Shown one piece after another: positions 27,094 to 38,198 of a stretch of 64,000 nt of DNA. Position 1 is the stretch's first letter; each line of letters opens with the position of its first letter. This DNA is from DATFQI01 sp963816955 (GTDB lineage: Bacteria > Actinomycetota > Thermoleophilia > Solirubrobacterales > Solirubrobacteraceae). Both the position numbers and the translations under genes were made by a program. Below the pieces are notes generated by a model. The model did not search any database. It was given only the letters and a program-made list of their open reading frames with translations, and was not told the origin of the DNA. Location of the stretch: NCBI GenBank assembly GCA_963816955.1, contig CAWFME010000008.1, forward strand, positions 1-64,000, read 5' to 3'.

Positions 27094-27132
27094 CTGCCGC
27101 TTCGCGGGCCTGGGCGGGTCCACCACCCACTC

Positions 27133-29512
27133 ATGAGCGAATCCGAGCGCACCTCAGATCCGGCTGCCCTGAAGGGCGAAGGCGAAGCGAACGGGAACGG
27201 CGACGGCGGCGCGACCGTCCTGCACCTCCCGCTGCGCCATCGGCACCGGCGCGGCGGCGGCGACGGCGACGGCGAGGGGTCGGGCGGGAACCGGTCTCAG
27301 GTCCGCATCCGCAAGCTGCGCGTGCTCGCGCTGCTGGTCGGCCTCGGCGTGCTCGCGGCGGTCTCGACCGTCTTCGGGATGATGATGGCGGTCGCCTCCG
27401 ACCTGCCGCAGATGGAGGATCCGCTGCGCGGGCAACTCCGTGATCCTCGACGCCAACGGCGCGGAGATCGGCCTGCTGACGGGCAACCAGCGCCAGCTGT
27501 TCGTCTCCGAGGCCCAGATCGCCCCGGTGATGAAGCAGGCGATCATCGCGATCGAGGACCGCCGCTTCTACACCAACGAGGGCTACGACCTGCGGGGCAT
27601 CGGCCGCGCGCTGTGGCAGGACGTCGTCAACCAGCGCGTCGTGCAGGGCGGCTCCACGATCACCCAGCAGTTCGTCAAGAACGCGCTCGCCGCCCAGAAC
27701 GACCGCACGCTGTTCGTCAAGCTCCGCGAGGCCGCGCTGGCCTACCAGCTCACGCGCAAGTGGTCCAAGGAGCGGATCCTGCGCAACTACCTCAACACGA
27801 TCTACTTCGGCAACGGCGCCTACGGCATCGAGTCGGCCGCCCAGACCTACTTCGGGCGCGACCACCAGGGCTGCGAGCAGGACAAGGTGCGGCCCTGCGC
27901 CGCCCACCTCGAGCCCCACGAGGCGGCGCTGCTGGCCGGCATGGTCGCCTCCCCCAGCGGCTTCGACCCCGTCGCCCACCCGGGCCCCTCGCGCCAGCGG
28001 CGCAACATCGTGCTCGACCGGATGCTCGACCAGGGCCTGATCGATCGCTTCCAGCACGACGAAGCCGTGGCCGAGAGCCTCCCGACCCGCGCCGACATCT
28101 CGCCCCCGCGCGAGGACACGAAGTACCCCTACTTCACCTCCTGGGTCAAGCAGCAGGTCGTCGACAAGCTCGGCGGCGGCCAGCTCGGCGCCCGCCGCGC
28201 CTTCACGGGCGGCCTGACCGTCAAGACGACGCTGGACTCCAAGGTCCAGGAGGCCGCCACGACGGCGATCAGCAACTGGCTGCCGTTCTCCGAGGGCCCG
28301 CGCGCGTCGATGGTCGCGATCGAGAACAAGACCGGCATGGTGCGGGCGATGGTCGGCGGCGACGACTACGCGCAGTCCTCCTTCAACCTCGCCACGCAGG
28401 GCCAGCGCCAGCCCGGCTCCTCGTTCAAGCCGTTCGTGCTCGCCGAGGCGCTGCGCCAGGGCATCTCGACCGGCTCGACGTGGGCCTCCCGGAAGAAGGT
28501 CTTCACGCTCAAGGGCGGCGAGAAGTTCGAGGTCAACAACTACAACGACGCCTACGCCGGAATCACCACGCTCGCCAACGCGACGACGAACTCCGACAAC
28601 TCCGTCTACGCCGAGCTCGGCCTCAAGCTGGGCCCGAAGAAGGTCGCGGCGATGGCGCGGCGGCTCGGCGTGCGCACGCGCATCTCCCACAACGCCGCGA
28701 ACGCGCTCGGCGGGCTCAAGGAGGGCGTGACGCCGCTCGACATGGCCCACGCCTACGAGACCTTCGCCCAGCGCGGCGAGCTGACCTACGGCACCCTCAG
28801 CCCCGGCGACCCGGCCGACCGCAAGGTCACGCCGATCCCCGGCCCGGTCGCGATCGAGGCGATCGGCCGCGGCGTCAAGGACGACTTCAAGCCGCTCGAG
28901 GTCGGCGGCGAGAAGCTCGAGAACCGCAAGCGCACGCGGCGCGTGATCTCGCCCGCGATCGCCGACCAGGTCGGCTCGATCCTGCAGACCGTCGTGAAGT
29001 CCGGCACCGCCACGCGCGCGTTCGTGCCCGGGGTGACCGTGGCCGGCAAGACCGGCACGACCGAGGGCTACGGCGACGCCTGGTTCGTCGGCTGGACGAA
29101 GGAGTACACCGTCGCGGTCTGGGTCGGCTACCCCGACCAGTTCAAGCCGATGGAGACCGAGTTCCAGGGCGACCCGGTGGCCGGCGGCACCTACCCGGCC
29201 GGGATCTTCAAGACGTTCATCGACGCGCTCGTGGGCCTCAAGAAGGTCAAGAAGGACACGACGGAGACCACGCCGGCCGTCCCGCCCGGCAGCTCAGCCG
29301 GCGGCGTCTCGGACTCGCCGAGCGTCCCCGACACGGGCGACGCGATCGAGGGCGGCGGCGCGCCGCCGGCGTCGACGCCGGTGCCGCAGCAGGAGCCCGT
29401 CGACCCCGCGCCGGAGCCGGAGCAGCCGGCCCAGCCGGCGCCGGAGACCCCGCCCGAGGAGCCGGCAGAGCCGGCGCCCGAGACCGGCGGCGCGCAGCCC
29501 GGCGACGGGTAG
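27133..29512 (+). CDS. Class A penicillin-binding protein (PBP1A-like), one-base frameshift near the N-terminus
   Basis: Bifunctional peptidoglycan glycosyltransferase/transpeptidase. The first 98 codons encode a charged cytosolic tail and a transmembrane helix (VLALLVGLGVLAAVSTVFGM) ending in DLPQMEDPLRG. The rest lies in the next frame from SVILDANGAEIGLL: glycosyltransferase motifs AIEDRRFYTNEGYD and GGSTITQQFVKN, then transpeptidase SxxK in GSSFKPFVLAEAL, SDN in NSDNSVYAELG and KTG in VAGKTGTTEGYGDAWFVGW. A Pro/Glu-rich tail ends the protein. An extra G in GCGCGGGC (27426-27432) explains the frame change; GGC AAC TCC GTG would give the expected RGNSVI. It converges on mpg. Confidence 0.9.
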
Positions 29513-30127
29513 CTAGGCCGCGAGCTTCGGCCGCGGGCGCGAGACGCTGCGCGAGCCGGGCACGCAGAAGCGCCACGGCAGGTCGGCGGCCTTGGTGATG
29601 CCGATCCGCGTGCCCACGACCGGCTCGACCTCCTCCCAGCCCGGCGGGGCCGGCTCGATCGAGATCGGGCCGCCGTCGAGGTCGGAGCCGTTGAGGTCGA
29701 GCTCGATCCCGAGCGCCTGCGTGAGCTTGCCCGGCCCCGAGCAGAGGTCCTCCACGCGCTCAAGGCCGCGGCGCGCGCGCATCAGCTCGACGCCCTCGAG
29801 CGGCTCGAGCGCCCGGATCAGCACCGCGGCGCCGACGCCCTCGGGCTCGCAGACCGCGTTGAGCAGCGCGTGGATGCCGTAGGAGCGGTAGACGTAGGCG
29901 CGGCCGGGCGGCCCGAAGAGGATGTGCGTGCGCGGCGTGACGCCGACGTGGGCGTGGCAGGCGGCCTCGGAGTCGTGGTAGGCCTCGGTCTCGACGATCA
30001 CCCCCGCCGTGGCGCCGTGGCGCACGACGCAGCCGAGCATGTCGCGGGCGACCTCGACCACGGGCCGCACGTAGAACTCCGGATCAAGGGGCTTCGCCTG
30101 CCCGGCGACGTTACGTTGGCTGCCCAT
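29513..30127 (-). CDS. DNA-3-methyladenine glycosylase (AAG/MPG family)
   Basis: 204 residues (MGSQRNVAGQAKPLDPEFYVRP). The family excises 3-methyladenine, hypoxanthine and other alkylated purines in base excision repair. Landmarks are ARDMLGCVVRHG, the catalytic Glu region GVIVETEAYHDSEAACHA, GRAYVYRSYGIHALLNAVCEP and the C-terminal DLCSGPGKLTQALGI. All are intact, and length is normal. The ATG lies 17 bases inside the end of argH, so it follows argH in one transcript. Its stop abuts that of the convergent PBP gene (TAGCTAG). Confidence 0.93.
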   Translation of the reverse strand: MGSQRNVAGQAKPLDPEFYVRPVVEVARDMLGCVVRHGATAGVIVETEAYHDSEAACHAHVGVTPRTHILFGPPGRAYVYRSYGIHALLNAVCEPEGVGAAVLIRALEPLEGVELMRARRGLERVEDLCSGPGKLTQALGIELDLNGSDLDGGPISIEPAPPGWEEVEPVVGTRIGITKAADLPWRFCVPGSRSVSRPRPKLAA

Positions 30128-31482
30128 CGAGCTCCGCGCGAGCATGAGCGAGCTGCTCGCGCACGCGGTCCAGCGCCGTCCCGCCCTCGGAGACCTTGCT
30201 CTCCAGCCACGAGCGCTGGGAGAGCACGGCGTAGAACTCGTCGTCGAGCGCGTCGGAGTGGCGCGCGAGCTCCGAGCGGTCGAGCTCGGACAGCCTGCGG
30301 CCCGACTCGACCGCCTCGCGCACGAGCCCGGCGACGATCCCGTGCGACTGCCGGAACGGGATTCCGCGGCGCACGAGCAGGTCGGCGACGTCGGTGGCGG
30401 CGATCATCTCGTCCGAGGCGGCGCCGGACAGCGCCTCGCGCCGGAACGTGATCGTCGACAGCATGCCGGTCGCCGCCTGCAGGCAGAGGTCGAGCGTGTC
30501 GACCGCGTCGAAGAGGTGCTCCTTGTCCTCCTGCATGTCCTTGTTGTAGGTCAGCGGGAGACCGTGCATCACGCCGTGGAGCGCGCCCAGGTGGGCGACC
30601 ACGCGCGGCGCCTTGGCCCGCAGCAGCTCGGCTGCGTCCGGGTTCTTCTTCTGGGGCATGATCGAGGAGCCCGACGCCCAGGCGTCGGAGACCTCGCAGA
30701 AGCCGAACTCCTCGCTCGACCACAGCACGATCTCGGCCCCGAGCCGCGACAGGTGGGTCGCGCAGGTCGCGGCGGCGCCGAGGAAGTCGAGCACGAAGTC
30801 GCGGTTGGAGACGGCGTCGATCGAGTTGCGCGCCACCGAGGCGAACCCGAGCTCGCCGGCCAGCAGCCCGCGGTCGGTGGCGAAGTTCACGCCCGCCAGC
30901 GCGCCCGCGCCGAGCGGCAGCTCGCAGGTCGAGCCGAGCACGAACTCGAACCGGCGCGCGTCGCGGCGGAACATCCAGAAGTACGCCAGCAGGTGGTGGC
31001 TGAGGTAGACGGGCTGCGCGCGCTGGAGGTGCGTGTAGCCCGGCATCGGCCAGTCCAGGTGCGCGTCGGCGAGCTGGACGAGCACGCTCTGGAGGTGCTG
31101 CAGGCGCTCGAGCGTGGTCAGCGCATGCGCGCGCGTGAACATCGCCATGTCGGTGGCGACCTGGTCGTTGCGCGAGCGCGCGGTGTGCAGCTTGCCGCCG
31201 ACCGGCCCGGCGATGTCCGTGAGCCGCCGCTCGATCGCCATGTGGATGTCGACGTCGCCCTGCTCGAACGGGAACTCGCCCTCCTCGAGCTCGCGCCTCG
31301 ACGCGCTGCAGGCCGGCCAGCAGCGCGTCGCAGTCGGCCTCGCTGATGATCCCCGTCGCGGCCAGCATCTTCGCGTGCGCGCGCGACTGCTCGACGTCGT
31401 AGGGGCCGAGCCGCCAGTCGTAGCCGATCGAGGAGTCCAGCGCGGAGAAGACCCCGTCCGGCGGCTGGGAGAAGCGCGACAT
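30111..31482 (-). CDS. argH: Argininosuccinate lyase ArgH, one-base frameshift near codon 62
   Basis: ArgH splits argininosuccinate to arginine and fumarate, the last step of arginine synthesis. The N-terminus MSRFSQPPDGVFSALDSSIGYDWRL starts in one frame (31482 to about 31297). From ELEEGEFPFEQGDVDIHMAIERRLTD it continues in another. Downstream motifs are complete: GKLHTARSRNDQVATD, MPGYTHLQRAQPV and the superfamily signature GSSIMPQKKNPD. An extra C in GCGCGAGC (about 31293-31298) explains the shift; GTC GAG GCG GAG CTC would restore it. Total about 456 residues. No other arg gene is near. A TAGTCT box lies 8 bases before the ATG. Confidence 0.93.
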
Positions 31483-31490
31483 CCCCGCCC

Positions 31491-31496
31491 AGACTA
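31491..31496 (-). promoter_or_regulatory. -10 box TAGTCT for argH
   Basis: TAGTCT ends 8 bases before the argH ATG, without a ribosome binding site. Confidence 0.45.
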
Positions 31497-31501
31497 GATG
31501 G

Positions 31502-33506
31502 CTATGGCAGCGAGTGGCAGGGACCTCCGCTGCAGGTGTCGATCACGGTCCCGCCGATGCGCAGGTGCTCGGACTTCTGCAGCTGTGCGGCCGGCGTCTT
31601 GCGCGGCGAGCCGTGCGGGTCGGCGCCCGCCCGGTTCGGCGTGTTGGTCGTCGGCGCGGGCGGCGTCGCGAAGTTGTCCCAGATCTCGATCACCGATCCC
31701 GAGTACGGGAACGCGGCGATCCGCGGGATCGCGTAGAACGGCTGCACGTCGAACGTCCGGCCCGGCTCGAGCGGGTTCTGCCGCACCGCGGCGCCGATCG
31801 TGCGCGCCTCGCACCTCGGCGGTGAGGGTCGCCACCTGGTGGTCGCCGAGCGCCGGGTGCAGCAGCACCGTGTGCGAGGGCGTGTTCGCGAGCGGGTCGT
31901 GCGTCATGTGATGCGCGTAGCCGTTGGCCTCCCCGCGGTCCCAGAGCTGCTGGATCAGCGAGAAGATCATCGGCCGCTCGATCTCGCGCGGGTAGGCGGG
32001 ATAGAGGAACGCGGCGAACGCGTCGAAGTCGACGGAGCGCTGCAGCAGCGTCGAGTAGTTCATCCCCGGCACGCCGAGCACGGCGCGCTGGAAGTCGGGC
32101 GCGACCGCGGTCAGCGCGCCGCCGATGATGCCGCCCTGCGAGTTGCCGTCGTAGAACAGCGCGCTGGTGTCGAGCGCGGAGTGCCCGCCGACCTGGAACG
32201 CCGGGTCCGCCGCGAGGCCCTGCGGGTGGATCATCAGGCGCCCCAGCAGCAGGAAGTTGAGCATCCCCTGCTGCACGCGGTCGGGCAGCAGCGCGAAGTT
32301 CGACAGGTCCCCCAGGATGCCGAGCGTGGTCGGCACGTCCTGCTGGGCCATGCCCCACCAGTCCGTCGCGCAGAACACGAACCCGTGCTCGGCGGCCATC
32401 GTCTTCACGTTGCCGGCGGTCACCTCGCCCTGGGTGCCGAACAGGCCGTGGCCGTAGAGCGAGACGCGCCGCGGCCCGTCCTGCGCCGAGCGCGGGACGA
32501 TGCACCTGAAGCTCGGCGCCGCCGTGTTGCCCGGGACCGGCGTCGGCGTGTTGGAGTCCAGGTCCGTGTAGAGGAACTTCGAGCCCGGGACGCAGCCGGG
32601 CAGGCTGAGGTAGCACGGCACGGTGAAGCTGCCGCGCACCTCGCGGATGATCTGCGGGTCGTTCGGCGTCTCGATCCTCTGCGTGATCCGGTACGTGGGC
32701 GCGGTGCCCGCGACCTGACCGTCGGCGAGGTCGGTGTCGCCGAGGCGTGCGAACGCGTCGTCGCGGATGCCGAGCATGCGCTCGGTGATCCGCTGCTCGG
32801 AGCCGACCGTGAAGTCCCACGCCAGGTAGAGGTCCTTGCGCTTGATGCCGGCCTTGTTGAGCGTCGTGAACAGCGCGTCCATGTGCGCGCGCCGCGGGTC
32901 CACCGGCCGCCGCGTGTCGGCGTCGCGGTCGCGGTAGGCCGCGAAGGCGGGCTGGGCCTCGAGCTCGTTCCCCTCGGCGTCGCGCAGGAAGCGCAGGGCG
33001 ACGATGTAGCGGTGCCCCTCCTCCCAGTTGCGGCCGGGCCGGATGTAGAGGTTGCGGTCGGCGTCGGACTTCGCGTTGGCGTCCATCTCGGCCCAGATCA
33101 GCTGGCGCTCGCCGCTGTCGGCGTCGATGACGACCGCGGGCTGCTCGGCGTCGAAGGCGCGCGCCATGTCCGTGACCGGGACCAGCCCGGTGCGCCCGAA
33201 GTCGAGGCCCGGTACGAAGGTGTGGATCGGCGAGCCGGGGCTGAAGCCGTCGTTGCGGTTGTACTCGTCGGTGCGGATCGGCACGCCGGCCGCGTTGCGC
33301 GGCATGCCGAGCAGCGGCAGGTTCAGGCGCTTGCCGGTCGGCGTCGACGCGTCGGGGCGCGTGAAGAAGTCGTTCGGCCACGGCTGCAGGCAGACGGCGG
33401 GGTCGAGCGGGTCGCAGCCGGCCTGCGGGAGCGACTGCGCCGCGGCGGGCGTAGCGGTGGTGAGCGCGGCGGCGAGCGCCGCCGCGGCGATGGTCCTCCT
33501 CCTCAT
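31502..33506 (-). CDS. Secreted alpha/beta-hydrolase-type protein, one-base frameshift near the C-terminus
   Basis: About 667 residues after frame correction. It starts with a signal peptide (MRRRTIAAAALAAALTTATPAAAQ). The middle shows a hydrolase core with VSLYGHGLFGTQGE (oxyanion region), CATDWWGMAQQD and the nucleophile elbow-like FYDGNSQGGIIGGALT. Later, LLHPALGDHQVA may hold the acid/His region. I do not recognise the exact family; it resembles large secreted esterase-like proteins of actinobacteria and proteobacteria. The frame changes near 31811 (an extra C after GCC GAG GTG), after which ARTIGAAVRQNPLEPGRTFD continues to a TAG at 31502. A TAGCTT box lies 8 bases before the ATG. Confidence 0.7.
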
Positions 33507-33514
33507 GGGACGAG

Positions 33515-33520
33515 AAGCTA
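33515..33520 (-). promoter_or_regulatory. -10 box TAGCTT for the secreted hydrolase gene
   Basis: TAGCTT ends 8 bases before the ATG at 33504-33506, in the 16-base gap after the upstream aminotransferase stop codon. Confidence 0.45.
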
Positions 33521-33522
33521 GT

Positions 33523-34643
33523 TCACCGGTCGAGCACGCGCGCCAGCGACTCGGCGACGCGGGCGACCTGACCCTCGGTGAGGGCGGGGAAGAACGGCAG
33601 CGCGAGCGAGCGCTCCGCGACGTCCTCGCAGACCGGGAACTCCCCCGGCCGGTGACCGAAGCGCTCGCGGTAGAAGCTCATCAGGTGGATCGCCGGCAGG
33701 TACGGCTTGGACTGCACGCCGAGCGCGCGCAGCCCGGCCATGACGTCGTCGCGCGCGTGCCCGTGCGGGAGCTGCACGACGAACACGAACCAGCCCCGCA
33801 CGTCGCCGCCGGAGTCCTCGCACGGCAGCCCCAGCCCCTCGATCCCGCTCAGCGCCTCCCGGTAGGAGCCCGCCACCCGCGCGCGATCGGCGAGCATGCC
33901 GTCCAGGCGCTCGAGCTGGCAGAGCCCGATCGCGGCCTGGATGTCGGTCATGCGGTAGTTGAACCCGAGCCGGTCGTGGTCGAGCCAGCCCATGTCGGGC
34001 GCGCGGCCCTGGTTGCGCTCGGAGTCCACGCGCGCCTTGTGCTCGGCGCTGGAGAGCGTGAGCATCCCGCCCTCCCCCGTGGTCATCTGCTTGTTCGGGT
34101 AGAAGCCGAACGCCGCCGGGTGGCCGCGGGCGCCGACCGGGGTGCCGTCCGCGTGCCGCGCGCCGAGCGCCTCGCAGGCGTCCTCGACGATCGGCAGCCC
34201 GTGCGCCTCGAAGGCGGGCAGGTCGGCCGGATAGCCGAAGATGTGGACGGGCAGCAGCGCCTTCGTGCGCCCGGTGATCGCCGCCGCGGCGGCCGCCGGG
34301 TCGAGGTTGAGCGTGCGCGGGTCGATGTCGGCGAAGACCGGCTTGGCGCCCTCGTAGAGGATCACGTTCGCGCTGGCCACGAACGAGAACGGCGACGTGA
34401 CGACCTCGTCGCCGCGCTCGACGCCGACCGCGCGCAGCGCGAGGTGCAGCCCGGCCGTGCCCGATGAGATCGCGCTCGCGTGCGAGACGCCCAGCCGGGC
34501 GGCGAACGCCCGCTCGAACTCAGGGATCCTGGGGCCGAGCGAGAGGACGCCGGAGCGCAGGACGTCGAGGACGGCGGCCTCCTCCGGCTCGCCGAGGACC
34601 GGCTGGGCGAGCGGCACGACCTCCGTGGCGACGCGCGGCGCGC

Positions 34644-34647
<4 letters not shown>
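33523..34647 (-). CDS. DegT/DnrJ/EryC1/StrS-family PLP aminotransferase
   Basis: 374 residues (MSAPRVATEVVPLAQPVLGEPEEAAVLDVL). The family transaminates keto-sugars bound to nucleotides for surface polysaccharides or secondary metabolites. Landmarks are SGTAGLHLALRAVGV, DEVVTSPFSFVASANVILYEGA, PIVEDACEALGA (PLP Asp) and FGFYPNKQMTTGEGGML (Schiff-base Lys). FNYRMTDIQAAIGLCQLERLD follows. It is coupled to cimA by ATGA, an unexpected partner since no sugar genes are nearby. Either the operon end has been joined by chance or it serves a different amino acceptor. Confidence 0.92.
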
Positions 34648-36211
<1,564 letters not shown>

Positions 36212-36215
<4 letters not shown>

Positions 36216-37150
36216 GTGGCCCTGGCCGGTGCGGGAACGACGTCCAGCCAGTGGGCGTAGCGCTCCGCGCGGCCGTGCAGCGCGTCCTCGAAGACGTTCT
36301 GGATCTCGCGCGTGACCGGCCCCGGCCGGCCCTCGCCGACCGGCTGGTCGTCGATCTCGCGCAGCGGCGTCAGCTCGGCGGCCGTACCGGTCATGAAGAT
36401 CTCGTCGGCGAGGTAGAGCTCGCCGCGCGCGACGTCGCGCTCGACGACCTCGTAGCCGAGGTCGCGGGCGATGTCGATCGCGCTCAGGCGGTTGATGCCG
36501 CCCAGGATCGAGCTCGTGAAGCCCGGCGTGGCGATCCGGCCGTCCTTGACGACGAACAGGTTCTCGCCCGTGCCCTCGCAGACCATGCCGCGGTGGTCGA
36601 GCAGGATGCCCTCCTCGTAGCCGGCCTTGTCGGCCTCGATCTTGGCCAGCACGGAGTTGAGGTACTGCCCCGTGGCCTTGGCGGCCGGGATCAGGCTGTC
36701 GGGGCTGATCCGCCGCCACGAGGAGACCTTGCCGCGGATGCCGTTCTGCTTGCCCTCGTCGCCGAGGTAGGCGCCCCACTCCCAGACGGCGATCGAGACC
36801 TCGACGGGGCAGTCGAGCGGGAACAGGCCCATCGGCCCGGCGCCGCGGAACACGAGCGGGCGGATGTAGCAGGACTTGAGCCCGTTGCGGGTGATCGTCT
36901 CGTGCGTGGCGGCCCGCAGCTCCTCCTTGGAGTACGGGATCTCCATGTGGTAGAGCGCGGCCGACTGGAAGAGCCGGTTCAGGTGGTCGTCGTGGCGGAA
37001 GATCGCCGGCTGGCCGGCCGGGTTCTCGTACGCGCGCACGCCCTCGAAGACGCCCGTGCCGTAGTGCAGCGCGTGCGTCAGTACGTGAACCTTGGCGTCC
37101 TCGAAGGGGACCAGCTCGCCGTTCATCCAGATGAATTCGGCTTGGTTCAC
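36212..37150 (-). CDS. ilvE: Branched-chain amino acid aminotransferase IlvE
   Basis: 312 residues from a GTG start (VNQAEFIWMNGELVPFEDAKVHVL). It transaminates the 2-keto acids of Val, Leu and Ile with glutamate using PLP (fold type IV). Landmarks are THALHYGTGVFEGVRAYE, YIRPLVFRGAGPMGL, the Lys in PAAKATGQYLNSVLAKIEA, EGTGENLFVVKDG and the C-terminal FMTGTAAELTPLREID. The GTG overlaps the leuB stop as GTGA. It sits between leuB and cimA, so one transcript carries genes for the last two leucine steps and the entry step of isoleucine. Confidence 0.95.
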
Positions 37151-38178
37151 GTGAGTTCCTCCAGGACCGCCTCGGTGGCCTCGGCGGTGGTCGCGGTTCC
37201 GCCCAGGTCGGTGGTCCTCAGGCCACCTTCGAGCGCTCGGTCTACGGCCGATTCTACGGCAGCGGCGGCGTCCTCCCTGGCGAGTCCGTGCCGCAGCATC
37301 ATCGCCGCCGACAGGATCATGGCCAGCGGGTTCGCGACGCCCTCCCCCGCGATGTCCGGCGCGGAGCCGTGCACGGGCTCGAACACGCCCGGCGTGCCCG
37401 GCTCCCCGAGCGACGCGCTCGGCAGCATCCCGATCGAGCCCGTGAGCATCGCGGCCTCGTCGCTGAGGATGTCGCCGAACATGTTCTCCGTGAGGATCAC
37501 GTCGAAGTGGCGCGGGGTGGCGACGAGCTGCATCGCGGCGTTGTCGACGAGCACGTGCTCGAGCTCGACGTTCGGGAAGTCCTGGGAGTGCACGCGGCGC
37601 ACGACCTCCCGCCACAGCCGCGAGGTCTCCAGCACGTTGGCCTTGTCGACGCTGGTCACGCGCGAGCGGGCGGCGCGGAAGGCGGTGCGGGCGATCCGCT
37701 CGATCTCGGCCTCGGAGTACTCGCACACGTCGTGGGCCTTGCCGTTCGCGCGGCCCTTGTCGCCGAAGTAGATGCCGCCCGTGAGCTCGCGCACGACGAG
37801 CAGGTCCGTGCGCTCGATCACCTCGCGCTTGAGCGGGCTGGCGTCGTAGAGCGCCGGCAACGCGCGGACCGGACGCAGGTTGGCGAACAGCCCGAGGCCC
37901 TTGCGCAGGCCGAGCAGCCCCTGCTCGGGCCGCGGCGAGTCCGGGTCGGTCGTGTCCCACTTCGGGCCGCCGACGGCCCCCAGCAGGACCGCGTCGGCGG
38001 CGCGGCAGGCCTCGAGCACCTCGTCGGTCAGCGCGGTCCCGTGGGCGTCGATGCTCGCGCCGCCGAACTCGTGCTCGATGTAGTCGAGGTCGGGCGCCAC
38101 CTGCCCGAGCAGGCGCAGGGCGGCGTCGAGCACCTCGGGTCCGATCCCGTCTCCGGGCAGGGTCACGATCGTCGGCAT
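37147..38178 (-). CDS. leuB: 3-Isopropylmalate dehydrogenase LeuB
   Basis: 343 residues (MPTIVTLPGDGIGPEVLDAALRLL). LeuB oxidises and decarboxylates 3-isopropylmalate in leucine synthesis; in cimA-containing organisms it also acts on 3-methylmalate. Landmarks are GDGIGPE, LLGAVGGPKWD, LRKGLGLFANLRPVRA, RELTGGIYFG, VTSVDKANVLETSRLWREVV, DVILTENMFGDILSDEAAMLTGSIG and the NAD loop EPVHGSAPDIAG. The GSAPDIAG NAD motif supports LeuB over ICDH. First gene of the operon leuB-ilvE-cimA-degT; a TAGGCT box lies 10 bases before the ATG. Confidence 0.96.
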   Translation of the reverse strand: MPTIVTLPGDGIGPEVLDAALRLLGQVAPDLDYIEHEFGGASIDAHGTALTDEVLEACRAADAVLLGAVGGPKWDTTDPDSPRPEQGLLGLRKGLGLFANLRPVRALPALYDASPLKREVIERTDLLVVRELTGGIYFGDKGRANGKAHDVCEYSEAEIERIARTAFRAARSRVTSVDKANVLETSRLWREVVRRVHSQDFPNVELEHVLVDNAAMQLVATPRHFDVILTENMFGDILSDEAAMLTGSIGMLPSASLGEPGTPGVFEPVHGSAPDIAGEGVANPLAMILSAAMMLRHGLAREDAAAAVESAVDRALEGGLRTTDLGGTATTAEATEAVLEELT

Positions 38179-38198
38179 GGAAGCGCCGAGCCTAGTGG

